Source: a bacterium
GTDB taxonomy: Bacteria > B130-G9
Direction: 5' to 3'
Length of the DNA: 64,000 bases
Assembly: GCA_035527515.1 (NCBI GenBank)
Contig: DATLAJ010000053.1
Location: 1 to 64,000 of the forward strand
Part shown: positions 24,844-34,515 of the stretch, one piece after another
How positions within the stretch are numbered: position 1 is the stretch's first letter
Layout of the letters: each line of letters opens with the position of its first letter
Translations under genes and position numbers: made by a program
Notes under the pieces: generated by a model
What the model was told of the DNA's origin: nothing
Database searches by the model: none
The model's input: only the letters and a program-made list of their open reading frames with translations

Positions 24844-26559
24844 TCAGGCCTTATGCGCCATGAAATCGCCCATCACTAGGTAGTCAATTTGCGTGTTGAG
24901 AAAGCACGCAATTGCGTCCTGAGGAGTGCAGACAATCGGCTCGCCGCGAACGTTGAACGAGGTGTTCAGGACAACTGGAACCCCGGTTATCTTCTCGAAC
25001 TCGTCAATCAGCTTGTAGTAGCGGGGATTGACCTCCTTGGAAACGGTCTGAACGCGACCTGTTCCGTCCACGTGGGCGGTTGCTGGGATGGCGTTGAGTT
25101 TCTCGGGCCGAATCCGATAGACCTTGAGCATGTAAGGCGCCGGATCGTCCGACTCAAAGAACTCCCCCAATCTCTCTTCCTTAATCGAAGGAGCAAACGG
25201 ACGGAACGACTCGCGGTGTTTGACGCGCCTGTTCAGGATATCCTTCATCTCTGCCTTTCTGGGGTCGGCAACGATTGACCTGTTCCCGAGCGCCCTCGGC
25301 CCGAACTCCATGCGTCCCTGGAACCAACCGACAATCTTCCCGTCGGCGATAAGCCTCGCCGTGTCCTGCTCGACGGCCTTAACCCGTGTGTATCTGAGCC
25401 CGGACTGTCCAAGCGCGAGCTCGATCTCCTCGTTTGTAAACGAGGGGCCGCCATAGGCGTGGTTCAAGGGCACTCTTTGGGGCTCTTTCGCGTATTTGTG
25501 GTAGAGGAACATGGCAGACCCAAGCGAGGAGCCAGCATCGTTGGCCGCAGGCTGAATGAAGACACTCTTAAAGGGCGTGTTCTCCAATATCTTGCCGTTG
25601 GCGACGCTGTTCAAGACCATACCACCTGCGAGGCAAAGGTCGGGGCACCCGGTTCGCTCGTATAGAACGTTCAACATCCTGAAATAGTGCTTTTCAAGCG
25701 ACATCTGGAGGCTCGCGGCAACGTCCATATAGACCTGCTGCATCTCGCTCTCAGGCTTGCGCATTGGCGCCGTCTCCCTTATGAACTTGTCGGATACAGT
25801 CTTGAGCAGTCCATAACGCTGGTAACCGATGTAGCTGAAATCAAAGTCATACTGACCATTACTCGTCGGCTGAACGATCTTGTCGAACAGCCCCTCGAAT
25901 CTCGGCTCACCGAATGAGGCCAGCGCCATGACCTTGCCCTCCCCGTTGCAGATCTTGAACCCAAGATACTCCGTAACTGCGCCGTAGAGCTGGCCGAGCG
26001 AGACCGGGAACTTGACCGTCTCGAGCTTCTCGATCGTGCCGCCTTTGCCGTGCGCCATGAGCGTGCTATCGCGCTCTGCGTAGCCGTCCGCAACAAATAT
26101 CGCCGCCTCGTCAAACGGTGAGACGAGGTAGCAGCTTGCGGCGTGTGCAATATGGTGATCGACGAAATGGAACTTGGGTGTGGCGGCGTCGCTACTGCTA
26201 CCGCCGAACTGCCTGAATAGATACCCTTTGGCCCGAACCATCGACGTGATGCGCCTAACGAAGGGATTTATCGCCGCGTCCTTCTTGAACAGCGAGAATG
26301 AGAACGGAAGGAAGCGGACGAACGGCAGCCATTTGTAAAGTATCTCTTTGTAAGGGTTCCAGAAAAAGCCTACGTGGTCTAGGTCGCTGAACCCGATGCC
26401 AGCGAAATCCAGGCAGAACCTGATGGCGTTTTCAGGGAATTGATAGGTATGCTTCTTGCGGTTGAAGCGCTCCTCTTCCGCGAACGCGACCACCTCACCA
26501 TCCTTGATGATACATGCGCCCGAATCGTGCAGAAACGCGTTGAATCCTAAGACATACAT
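24844..26559 (-). CDS. NodU/CmcH-family carbamoyltransferase
   Basis: A 571-residue enzyme of the family that transfers a carbamoyl group from carbamoyl phosphate, through a carbamoyl-adenylate, to a hydroxyl on a sugar or antibiotic. Family motifs are the start VLGFNAFLHDSGACI, VDHHIAHAASCYL (Fe/metal site His residues), LAGGMVLNSVANGKI, FQGRMEFGPRALGNRSI and VVLNTSFNVRGEPIVCTP. Both the Kae1-like and the YrdC-like C-terminal halves are present, so it looks intact. With glycosyltransferases elsewhere in the window it may decorate a surface glycan (inference). Monocistronic. Confidence 0.92.
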   Translation of the reverse strand: MYVLGFNAFLHDSGACIIKDGEVVAFAEEERFNRKKHTYQFPENAIRFCLDFAGIGFSDLDHVGFFWNPYKEILYKWLPFVRFLPFSFSLFKKDAAINPFVRRITSMVRAKGYLFRQFGGSSSDAATPKFHFVDHHIAHAASCYLVSPFDEAAIFVADGYAERDSTLMAHGKGGTIEKLETVKFPVSLGQLYGAVTEYLGFKICNGEGKVMALASFGEPRFEGLFDKIVQPTSNGQYDFDFSYIGYQRYGLLKTVSDKFIRETAPMRKPESEMQQVYMDVAASLQMSLEKHYFRMLNVLYERTGCPDLCLAGGMVLNSVANGKILENTPFKSVFIQPAANDAGSSLGSAMFLYHKYAKEPQRVPLNHAYGGPSFTNEEIELALGQSGLRYTRVKAVEQDTARLIADGKIVGWFQGRMEFGPRALGNRSIVADPRKAEMKDILNRRVKHRESFRPFAPSIKEERLGEFFESDDPAPYMLKVYRIRPEKLNAIPATAHVDGTGRVQTVSKEVNPRYYKLIDEFEKITGVPVVLNTSFNVRGEPIVCTPQDAIACFLNTQIDYLVMGDFMAHKA

Positions 26560-26824
26560 AATCTCAAAACTCCATCAATCACACATTCTTGCGGTCTGCC
26601 ACTGAACAAGGCCGGACAACAGTCAAACACGGTCAAATACTATATTGAATCGGTTGCGGACTTAGCAAGTGCTAAATCATGGTCCCCGGAGATTGAGAAA
26701 CGGTAGGAACACGCGGTTCCCGGCTTAAGGATACAGGTTACCTCGCTGTTCGCAATTTGGGGCCGACTCAACACGAACAGTCCCGAAAGTTCCCACCGGC
26801 TCACTCTGCGCCGCAATATTTGGG
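26560..26824. other. Intergenic gap of about 265 bp
   Basis: It lies between two minus-strand genes. The only structure I see is a small hairpin GGAAC-ACGCG-GTTCC at 26706-26720. No gene and no clear terminator. Confidence 0.4.
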
Positions 26825-29539
26825 TTACGGCTCCACTGTAATGTACGGATACACGTTGCTGACGTTGCCAGCGTAGTCGAACGCGACAATCTGAAGCATC
26901 ACGATCCCGACAGGCCTCGAGTTCGCCTCGAGCGTGAAGGTTCTAACGTAGAACCCATCGCCCGGCGTGTCGTCTGTCTGCGAGCCATCGTCCAACATCA
27001 TAATCCCCGTCGGCATGCCATCGACGTATATCTCAACACGCTCCAGGTCGCTCTGACCGTCTGGATCAATGACAAGCGCCTTGAGCAGAACGTTGCTCGT
27101 ATCAGAGATATCGACGATGGGCGGGTAGAACCCCCCAGCGAAGATAACTGGCCTTGAGTTCGCCAGCACCAAAGGTGCCGAGCGCTCGCCAGCTGTTCCG
27201 CTACATAGCGACGCAGCTAAGATGCCGGTGGCATCGTCCGACGTCGTGGTGCCACAACGGTCTATGAGCGCCTGCACCCTCCACGGCACATCGGTTGGGT
27301 TGAACTGAGTGGGGATGGCCGGCGACCTGGATCTTGACTTGTCTGTTATCGCGAGATATGGCCAGACCGGGCTGAAGTTACCATAAACGTCCTCAGCAGC
27401 TATTTCGTATATGGGTAGCATTCCAACTTGGCCGGCCTTAGGCATGTACTCGTGGTAGTAATAGACGCCGCTTCCCTCGAAGGAGCCGATATAATCGAGA
27501 AAGATGCCGATCGGGTAGTGCTTCCCGTTCGCGGCGTTCATCACATACATCTGGACATTCCTGATCATTCCCATCCCCTCGCCGAATTCGACGAGTGCCC
27601 AGGCCTCAAACTCCCCGAGATCGGACACGTGAATCCCAGTGTTGCCCCAACCAGCCATTACTACGGCCGGAACCGCTGAGCACGCGAACGACCACTCGGC
27701 AGTCGCCATGACGTTACCGTTCTTGTCCGCGGCGTTGGACGTCAGCGTTACTGTCTGTCCCTCCGCAAACGAACTTGGAGGCGTGAATGTGCAGTTGATG
27801 AGGCCGTCATCGCCAGGCTCATCTTGCTCCTTGACGAGACCAAGTGATACGTCCAAACCGTCTATTGACAAGGTTATGGAGTTCTGGTTCACACCGACTC
27901 CCGAATCATAGACCTTGAAGAAAATGTCGGTATCGACCGAGACGTTGTATGCGTTGTTAGCTGGTCGCCTCGAGGTCAAAACAGGTGGCGTGTTGTCAAC
28001 CGTTGTGAAAGACCAGCTGGTCTCACCTGTTTTTCCCACCATGTTACGAGCCTTCCCCCTGACAGTGTATTTAGCGCTGTCGCCCAAGCCGTGGTCGAAC
28101 CACACGTGGTAGCCGTTCTCGATGGCGGACTTGCTAGCGGGTTTGCTCTCGCCGTTGATCGACATCTGAATTGAGCTGGGGTCCACGCCATAGAGTGCAT
28201 CATCAACGTCAACGCTTATCGTGTATTGGCCGACAGGAACGTTAGTGGCACCATCGCTTGGGTCTTTATTGACGAAACTGGGGCCGCCCTGGCCTATCGT
28301 GAACCTGAGCTCGCCCTCGAAACCCTCCTGTGTGCTACACGTCTGCCGCGCCGTGAAGCGCACGTTCACCCATTCGTCCATGTTGTAGGACGTTGGCCGG
28401 TTGTATGTAACGTGGAAGCCCTCGTGGTCCTCGAGCGGATCGAACGTCGCGCTATTGGTAACCTCCTGCTCACTAGCATCGGATTGCTGCTGTACATAAA
28501 GCCGCATCGATGACTCGTCGATACACGACTCGTCGTCGTAGATGTCGAAGTATATCGGCGTGTCCTTATCAACTCCCGTCTGACCATCGCTCGGATATGT
28601 GTTGTCCATCACCGGCGGCGTCGTGTCCGCTGCCGCGGTGCTGAAGTGGTAATCCTGGGAAAGAGCATTGCCGGTTCTATCTTCACACGTGATTGTATAG
28701 ACATATACGGCACCGGGGGAGGTTGCCGTCCAACAGCCGAACGAGCCGATCGAGCCGTTCGGTGGCCCGAAGGTAACGTGGTATCCGCCTGTTATCGGCT
28801 CCATCGTCGTGTCAACGTACGGCGCATCCCCAACCCGATCGATCCCTATCGTGAAGACCTCAACGCCGCACGGGTCAAGTAGGTCGAACTCGATCGCGGT
28901 GCAGAGGGCTACGTCAGTTGTGCCATCTGGCGGCGAGAAGTTCTCAGCCGTTGGCGGCTCGTTGTCGGTCGGGTCAAGCTCCAAGACCCAGGTAACGAGT
29001 TTTTGGTTGTAGTTCTGATAGTCGGCCACGCCTGCTTCCCAGTTGTATATCTCGAAATCGTGGTCGATCACCACTGCAAGCGGGACCTTGCTCTGTTGCA
29101 GGCTCTGATACAGACTGTTGGTGGACGTGCCCCATGCCGCCTTATCCGGATCGTAGAGAATTGGGAACGTGGCGTTGGGCAAGCTGGGTCGCATACCTAA
29201 GATGTCGTTCCGCGATTCTCTTGCGAACCCACCGATAGCAAAGAATCTGAAACAACCAGCCGATTGGTATGTTGTCCATAGGCCGTTTGTGAGATTTGTT
29301 AGTATGTCCCTTTGCTGTGCTGCATCCTGCGCCGGGGTGAAGAAGAGAAGAACTATAATCGCGCCGTCGTAATTCGACAGCGTGATCTGGTCACCATAGC
29401 TTGCTGATATTGGATTGATATCCTCAAGCGTGAAGTCCTTAGCCGGGTCCCCCGCCTGCGCAAGTGCGGAAAACGGCGACAAAAGCAGCGCTGCGAGGAC
29501 GAGCAGAGCAGCCCCGAAACCCAGAGACTGAATAGACAT
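26825..29539 (-). CDS. Large exported protein: cysteine-free redoxin-like domain plus Ig-like repeats
   Basis: A 904-residue protein with a signal peptide (LGFGAALLVLAALLLSPFSALAQ). Residues 30-190 resemble an AhpC/TSA thioredoxin fold (PAKDFTLEDINP, GAIIVLLFFTPAQD, FPILYDPDKAAWG, VPLAVVIDHDFEIYNWEAG), yet no catalytic Cys lies in the FFTP position. Residues 195-620 hold four or so Ig-like BIG_5-type repeats, each ending in DNTPP or DTTPP. The last 270 residues are further beta domains with DPDGQSDLERVEIYVDG and the end VYPYITVEP. There is no anchor motif at the C-terminus. It is likely secreted or cell-surface; the role is unknown. Confidence 0.8.
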   Translation of the reverse strand: MSIQSLGFGAALLVLAALLLSPFSALAQAGDPAKDFTLEDINPISASYGDQITLSNYDGAIIVLLFFTPAQDAAQQRDILTNLTNGLWTTYQSAGCFRFFAIGGFARESRNDILGMRPSLPNATFPILYDPDKAAWGTSTNSLYQSLQQSKVPLAVVIDHDFEIYNWEAGVADYQNYNQKLVTWVLELDPTDNEPPTAENFSPPDGTTDVALCTAIEFDLLDPCGVEVFTIGIDRVGDAPYVDTTMEPITGGYHVTFGPPNGSIGSFGCWTATSPGAVYVYTITCEDRTGNALSQDYHFSTAAADTTPPVMDNTYPSDGQTGVDKDTPIYFDIYDDESCIDESSMRLYVQQQSDASEQEVTNSATFDPLEDHEGFHVTYNRPTSYNMDEWVNVRFTARQTCSTQEGFEGELRFTIGQGGPSFVNKDPSDGATNVPVGQYTISVDVDDALYGVDPSSIQMSINGESKPASKSAIENGYHVWFDHGLGDSAKYTVRGKARNMVGKTGETSWSFTTVDNTPPVLTSRRPANNAYNVSVDTDIFFKVYDSGVGVNQNSITLSIDGLDVSLGLVKEQDEPGDDGLINCTFTPPSSFAEGQTVTLTSNAADKNGNVMATAEWSFACSAVPAVVMAGWGNTGIHVSDLGEFEAWALVEFGEGMGMIRNVQMYVMNAANGKHYPIGIFLDYIGSFEGSGVYYYHEYMPKAGQVGMLPIYEIAAEDVYGNFSPVWPYLAITDKSRSRSPAIPTQFNPTDVPWRVQALIDRCGTTTSDDATGILAASLCSGTAGERSAPLVLANSRPVIFAGGFYPPIVDISDTSNVLLKALVIDPDGQSDLERVEIYVDGMPTGIMMLDDGSQTDDTPGDGFYVRTFTLEANSRPVGIVMLQIVAFDYAGNVSNVYPYITVEP

Positions 29540-29974
29540 AATAACCCCTCCAAACGTATTGCGTGCGCCTCGGCCGTCTGTCGAGACGAAAAATAACCTA
29601 AGCTATACATTGCTAAGCAAAGTTGAATATAATCGAAAGGGCGATTCACTTTCAAGTGGTTTTTGAGAGTGGGCGCAGCTTACGAAGTTGTTTGCGAAGA
29701 GGGTAACATGGGGTTTAGGCTGTCGTTGCATTTTTCAGTGTGGCAGGGCTGCGTGTTCAGCACGCAACCAGTCGGATGTGGGGGCACTCTCTTGGGGCCT
29801 TCGTATATAGCAGTATCGTGTGTAAGGAGACGCAGAGTTTGCCGCGCCCAAGCAGATCAGTCGCTGCGAGACACCCTCCGAAGGGCAGGGCGTTCCCTGG
29901 GTCTGGAACCAGTGGGTTGGGAACCAGCAACCTTGGGGATATGTTTTACATAATAACACCGAAGCGAGTAGGTA
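29540..29974. other. Intergenic region upstream of the sigma factor, about 435 bp
   Basis: A divergent upstream region. It holds a perfect hairpin TGCGTG/CACGCA around 29750-29766. Closer to the sigma gene lies a repeated GGAACCAG word (about 29907-29935), the second copy inside a GGTTG/CAACC stem. GGAAC is the usual -35 core of ECF-dependent promoters, but I see no matching -10, so autoregulation is only a guess. No gene. Confidence 0.4.
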
Positions 29975-30553
29975 ATGCCGTTAACAGACGATGAGCTGAT
30001 CGATCAAGTTCGCGCGGGTAACCTGAAGAGCTTCGAGGAGCTCATCGACCGTTACCGTAACCAGGTCTTCAATTTCGTGTATAGGATTCTTGGTAGTCGG
30101 GATGAGGCGGAGGATATACTACAGGACACGTTTATGAAGGTTTATGAGCACCTACCTCGATATAAGAAGCAGTCCAGGTTCTCAAGTTACTTGTTCACAA
30201 TAGCGCACAACCTGTCGATGAACAAGATCAACTACCAGAAACGTTCTCAGATGAAATTGGAGACGCTGTCGCAGTCGGGCGAGGACAGTAGTCAAGCGGA
30301 TAGGACGCCAGACGCGTTACTGAGGGAGAATGAAACCGCAGTTGTTGTACACAAGGCGATTGAGAAGTTGCCACCCAAGTATCGGGCAGCTTTGGTGCTG
30401 AGCGAGTTTGAGGGTTTTTCTTACAAACAGATTGGCGACGTCCTCAACTGCTCAGTGGGCACGGTGAAGTCTCGTATTTTCAGGGCAAGGGACCTTCTGA
30501 GAGGATATTTGAAGGGTTATGAAGAGCAGGGCATGCAGGAAAAACTTAACTAG
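29975..30553 (+). CDS. RNA polymerase ECF-family sigma factor
   Basis: A 192-residue sigma factor with both conserved domains. Region 2 is at residues 15-85 (YRNQVFNFVYRILGSRDEAEDILQDTF and SYLFTIAHN). Region 4 is at 125-180 (LPPKYRAALVLSEFEGFSYKQIGDVLNCSVGTVKSRIFRAR). It directs polymerase to extracytoplasmic-stress type promoters. The ATG at 29975 gives a normal N-terminus. It overlaps the anti-sigma gene by 35 nt in another frame, the standard coupled arrangement. The long plus-strand array that follows includes the T2SS genes, which makes envelope control of secretion an attractive inference. Confidence 0.95.
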   Translation: MPLTDDELIDQVRAGNLKSFEELIDRYRNQVFNFVYRILGSRDEAEDILQDTFMKVYEHLPRYKKQSRFSSYLFTIAHNLSMNKINYQKRSQMKLETLSQSGEDSSQADRTPDALLRENETAVVVHKAIEKLPPKYRAALVLSEFEGFSYKQIGDVLNCSVGTVKSRIFRARDLLRGYLKGYEEQGMQEKLN

Positions 30554-31406
30554 AGTTTCGGCGTTCATAGACAACGAGCTATCGCCAGTCGAGCGCAGAA
30601 GGCTCGAGGCGCATCTTGCGGTGTGCCCCGGCTGCTCTCGCTACTTGGAGGAGCTGAGGGCCGGTTCGGCGCTGTTGAAATCGCTTCCTGCCGTCGAGCC
30701 GAGGCAAGAGGCTATCTCGGAGCTTAAGGCTAGGCTTCGCATGACCGCCCACATCGGCGAGGAGAACGTCTGCGAGATGATGCCCGTGAGGCTTTCCGCC
30801 TACATAGATAACGAGCTGCCGGGGCCTGAGCGCCAGCTCGTCGAGCAACATTTGGCCGTCTGCCCTGATTGTTCACGCTACCTGGAAGAGCTGAGGGCGA
30901 TCTCCAGACATCTCAATCTGCTGCCGGAGATTGAGCCAAGCCGGGCCGCTGTTGAATCGCTCAAGGCGAAGGTCCGCTCGGCGCACATGCCCGTCCGAAG
31001 GAGTTCAGCGCCGGTCTTCGCTTTCCCGCGGTTCGCTCACGCCCGTTTGGGGCTCGCGGCAGCGGCGGTGGTCTTGTTGGCAGTTGCTCTGTATGTGTTC
31101 TCGCCGTTTGAGCACGGAGGTAATATGGCCGGGACTTCGGTCAAGCCCACATCCTTTGGAGGCGCCGCTAGGGACATGGCGGACGCTGATCTCAAGACTG
31201 GGAAGGACCGCCTCCTTGCAGAGCTGGCGTTGAACGAAGGCGGCAAGGCTCAGAGTGCAACGGGCTCCCGTGACAGTCTCGAGGTGTTTGACCCCGCGCA
31301 GAGTGACACCCGCGGACGCATTGTGCACTCCATCGTCTTTGGTGAGCGGCGGGCAACACGCGCCCCTGTGGCGTCTCACGTATTGTTTGTGAGTTACGGG
31401 GACTGA
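30519..31406 (+). CDS. Transmembrane anti-sigma factor with duplicated zinc-finger domain
   Basis: A 295-residue protein. Two successive ZAS/zf-HC2 domains are seen at about 8-45 and 85-125. They are near copies: both contain SAYIDNEL or SAFIDNEL and HLAVCP(G/D)CSRYLEEL. One membrane helix follows (about 172-194, LGLAAAAVVLLAVALYVF), then a periplasmic tail of 100 residues. Anti-sigma proteins of this kind hold the ECF sigma factor at the membrane until a signal breaks contact. The start ATG 30519 lies inside the sigma gene. One ZAS domain is usual; two tandem copies are uncommon. Confidence 0.88.
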   Translation: MKSRACRKNLTRVSAFIDNELSPVERRRLEAHLAVCPGCSRYLEELRAGSALLKSLPAVEPRQEAISELKARLRMTAHIGEENVCEMMPVRLSAYIDNELPGPERQLVEQHLAVCPDCSRYLEELRAISRHLNLLPEIEPSRAAVESLKAKVRSAHMPVRRSSAPVFAFPRFAHARLGLAAAAVVLLAVALYVFSPFEHGGNMAGTSVKPTSFGGAARDMADADLKTGKDRLLAELALNEGGKAQSATGSRDSLEVFDPAQSDTRGRIVHSIVFGERRATRAPVASHVLFVSYGD

Positions 31407-31455
31407 TACTGATGGGTCAGATTGACGGCAAACTCGAATGCATTGGAGGTCTGGC

Positions 31456-32739
31456 GTGACAACTTTACTGGTGCGTGTCGCATTTGTGCTTGCGTATTTG
31501 TCGTTTGCGGTCTCCCTCTATGCTCAGGGTAGTTATGATCTTGGCAACCGGCTTTTCGCGGAGGGCCGGACCGCAGAAGCGGCCGAGACGTATGAGAAGT
31601 CGCTGCATGAGGGCAAGAGCGAGGTCGCGGCTCACTGCCGGTTCATGCTTGCCAGCTGTTTTGAGCAGATGAGTGATTTTGAGAAGGCCGAGAAGAACTA
31701 TCGGCTCGTTTGGCAGCTTTTCCCGAGGAGCCCCTGGGCGGACGATGCCCTATTGCGGGTAGCAGCTCATCTCAGCAAGTCACGGGACATCAACGATGTG
31801 AAGGCGGCCAAATCCTACCTCGTGAAGATTCAGGGGCTTTATCCCCAGTCATCCTTGTTGGCCGACTCGCTCTGCCTTCTAGGTGAGGACAATATCTTGC
31901 TGCACGAGTTCGACGAGGCCCAGAGGAATCTGACCGAGGTCCTTGACAAGTATTCGGACAGCGGCCTTGCGACTCGGGCGCATTTCGCACTCGGGAGGCT
32001 CTATTCTGACGATGAGAATGAGCTTCGGGACCTTGACCGGGCGCTCGACGAGTTCAGACTCGTGGTCGAGGAAAGCCCGGATAGCCCATGCGCTCCGTGG
32101 GCTTATTTCTCGATTGGTAATGTCCTACGTTCGCAGAAGAAATGGGAGCACGCCAGGCCCTATTTCCAGGCTGTTATTGAGCAATATGACCGGACGTTGT
32201 GCGCGGCCGCGGCGAGGCCGATGCTCGTTCTTTCACAGGTCGAACGAGACCAGTTCCTGCGGGGACGGGACTCTTTTGAGCAGTTGCTGGCGATAGTCAA
32301 TCAAGACCAACGGCCCGTTATGCTGAAAAAGGTGGTTGTCCTGCCTCAACCAAGACAAGTTACGAAGCTTGAGATCGTTTCGGATGAGGCCTACTCTGAC
32401 GAGGCCCGTGCGATCTACAAAGGAGATGTCAAGGTATCGGCCGGCAGGATGCGGATTTTTGCCGACTATGTTGTCTGTGAGCTGCGTAGCCAGGTGGTGC
32501 GCGCCTCTGGCAAGAGCACGAGGTTGCAGTTCGGCAAGGAATTCGTGCTGGATTGCAAGCAGTTGACATTTGACGTCAAGAAACAGCGGGGGGTAGCTTC
32601 GGGCGACGTGAGGTTCGTAGAGGGTGGGTCTGGGGTGTTGGCCCTGGGTTCCGGCTCTGGGCCAAAAGTCAAGGTAGTCAAGAGCCTTGTCTTCTTGATT
32701 AAGGACGGCCAGGCGCTCTCACTTTCGGAGAAGGAATGA
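31456..32739 (+). CDS. Periplasmic TPR protein with LptA/OstA-like C-terminal domain
   Basis: A 427-residue exported protein. The GTG at 31456 is chosen because GGAGGT lies 5 nt upstream and a signal peptide follows directly (VAFVLAYLSFAVSLYAQ). Residues 25-290 are tetratricopeptide repeats (GNRLFAEGRTAEAAETYEKS, ALGRLYSD, YFSIGNVLRSQKKWEHARPYF). Residues 305-415 resemble the jelly-roll OstA/LptA lipopolysaccharide-transport domain (AIYKGDVKVSAGRMRIFADYV ... ASGDVRFVEG). It overlaps gspE by 4 nt (ATGA), so it is made together with the secretion machine. A scaffold or assembly role is inference. Confidence 0.75.
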   Translation: MTTLLVRVAFVLAYLSFAVSLYAQGSYDLGNRLFAEGRTAEAAETYEKSLHEGKSEVAAHCRFMLASCFEQMSDFEKAEKNYRLVWQLFPRSPWADDALLRVAAHLSKSRDINDVKAAKSYLVKIQGLYPQSSLLADSLCLLGEDNILLHEFDEAQRNLTEVLDKYSDSGLATRAHFALGRLYSDDENELRDLDRALDEFRLVVEESPDSPCAPWAYFSIGNVLRSQKKWEHARPYFQAVIEQYDRTLCAAAARPMLVLSQVERDQFLRGRDSFEQLLAIVNQDQRPVMLKKVVVLPQPRQVTKLEIVSDEAYSDEARAIYKGDVKVSAGRMRIFADYVVCELRSQVVRASGKSTRLQFGKEFVLDCKQLTFDVKKQRGVASGDVRFVEGGSGVLALGSGSGPKVKVVKSLVFLIKDGQALSLSEKE

Positions 32740-34454
32740 AGTTCTCCTTCGAGACGCCGTCTATGCTAAATCGCCTGCTTGTTCAGACCGGCAGGGTCTC
32801 GGAGGAAGACCTCGCGGAGGCTCTTGTTCAAGGGAGCGGATCGAATGACGGCGCGGTTGAGGCGCTGTTGGCTTCGCAGAAGCTAACGGAGGATGGCCTC
32901 GCGGAGGTCCTTGCCGGATACTCAGGTTGTCGCCATCTCAAGTATGATGAGTTCCCGGACGAGTATGTAGAACTGCCATCGCTTCCCCCCAAGTTCCTAA
33001 AGGAGCATTTGATACTACCGCTTCGGTTCGAGGACAGCAAACTCGTCCTGGCAACGGCCGACCCGCTCGATAAATACACGCAGGACAACATTAGGTTGAG
33101 CGTTAGCAAGGATTTGAAGATACTGGTCTCATCCCAGCGAGACATCATGCGCGCGCTTGAGGACCGTTTCGGCGACGCGACTATGGGCGAGATCATTGAG
33201 GACCTCGATGAGGAGGACCTCGAGCTTATCGCTTCCGAGGAGGACGAGGACATCAGCCACCTTCGGGACAGAGCCTTTGAGGCGCCAGTCATCAGGCTGG
33301 TCAATCTGCTGATCTCGCGTGCTGTTGACTCGGGTGCTAGCGACATTCACATCGAGCCTTTTGAGGGTCAGCTGAAGATTCGGTACAGGGCGGATGGTGT
33401 TCTTCACGACGTTGAATCTCCGCCTCGGACATTGGAGTCTGCAATTGTTTCGCGGATCAAGATCATGGCGGACCTGAACATAGCGGAGCGGAGGCTTCCT
33501 CAGGACGGCAGAATTGGTCTGAAGGTGGGTGGTAAGAAGATAGACCTTCGTGTCTCCACGGTTCCAACGCTTCACGGAGAGAGCATCGTCATGAGGGTGT
33601 TGGACCGGGAGAGCATGGGATATAATCTCTTGAGTCTGGGTTTTGACAAGAGGACGCTTGACGAGTTCGAGTTTCTGATCCGCAGGCCCCACGGCATCGT
33701 TCTCGTTACTGGGCCGACCGGAAGTGGCAAGACGACGACTCTCTACGCTGCTCTGGATAAGATCAACTCCCCCGACAAGAAGATCATCACGGTCGAGGAC
33801 CCTGTGGAATACGAGCTCGTGGGCGTCAATCAGATCGAGGTCAAGCCGAAGATCGGCCTGACATTCGCCAATGGGCTTCGGTCGATCGTTCGTCAGGACC
33901 CCGATATTATTCTCATCGGCGAGATTCGAGACATTGAGACGGCGGAGATTGCGATACAGTCCGCCCTTACTGGCCACCTCGTTTTCAGCACTGTGCACAC
34001 GAATGACGCTCCGAGCACTATCACGAGGCTGCTGGATATGGGCGTAGAGAACTACCTTTTGTCCTCAACGGTGGAGGGAATACTTGCCCAGAGGCTCGTG
34101 AGGCGACTGTGTCCGCAATGCAGAGAGGCTTATCCGCCGTCGAAGCTGGAGCTTTCTCGGATTGGGATTCACGACTTCAAGAACATACCCAAGACGATTT
34201 ACAGGGCGGTTGGCTGCGATGAGTGCAATCGCACGGGCTATAAGGGGAGAGTCGGCATCTACGAGCTGTTAGTAATGACGGATGAAATGTGCTCGTTGGT
34301 CTTGGAGAGCGCCGCCGCGCAGAAGCTTAAACAGGCAGCTTTGCGGCACGGGACCCGGACGCTGCGGGAGGATGGCTGGCAGAAGGTTGTTGACGGGATA
34401 ACCAGTATCAGCGAGGTCCTGAGGGTTACCCAGGAAGAGCTGGTTGAGGTCTAG
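32736..34454 (+). CDS. gspE: Type II secretion ATPase GspE
   Basis: A 572-residue cytoplasmic ATPase that powers pseudopilus assembly. An N-terminal MshEN-type domain (residues 8-150, RLLVQTGRVSEEDLAEAL) is followed by the N2 domain and the ATPase core. The core shows Walker A GPTGSGKTTTLYAAL, the Asp box ITVEDPVEYE, Walker B IILIGEIRDIET and the His box FSTVHTNDA. A tetracysteine zinc site (CPQC and CDEC) lies near residues 460-495. The start overlaps the upstream stop. Length and motifs are normal for GspE/PilB; T2SS membership rests on the adjacent gsp genes. Confidence 0.95.
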   Translation: MKFSFETPSMLNRLLVQTGRVSEEDLAEALVQGSGSNDGAVEALLASQKLTEDGLAEVLAGYSGCRHLKYDEFPDEYVELPSLPPKFLKEHLILPLRFEDSKLVLATADPLDKYTQDNIRLSVSKDLKILVSSQRDIMRALEDRFGDATMGEIIEDLDEEDLELIASEEDEDISHLRDRAFEAPVIRLVNLLISRAVDSGASDIHIEPFEGQLKIRYRADGVLHDVESPPRTLESAIVSRIKIMADLNIAERRLPQDGRIGLKVGGKKIDLRVSTVPTLHGESIVMRVLDRESMGYNLLSLGFDKRTLDEFEFLIRRPHGIVLVTGPTGSGKTTTLYAALDKINSPDKKIITVEDPVEYELVGVNQIEVKPKIGLTFANGLRSIVRQDPDIILIGEIRDIETAEIAIQSALTGHLVFSTVHTNDAPSTITRLLDMGVENYLLSSTVEGILAQRLVRRLCPQCREAYPPSKLELSRIGIHDFKNIPKTIYRAVGCDECNRTGYKGRVGIYELLVMTDEMCSLVLESAAAQKLKQAALRHGTRTLREDGWQKVVDGITSISEVLRVTQEELVEV

Positions 34455-34515
34455 TGAAGTGCAATCTGGTCTGAAGAGGTTGCTGCCGCACCACATTGTC
34501 AATTGGAGATGAGCA

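Noticed and set aside
29900-29974. Repeated GGAACCAG words as ECF promoters
   Set aside because: The -35-like word is present, but no ECF-type -10 lies at the right distance, and the words fit better as parts of a small stem.
33129-33998. A 289-codon minus-strand frame opposite gspE
   Set aside because: It lies entirely inside gspE, which has full family motifs; the antisense product has no recognisable domain and no ribosome site.
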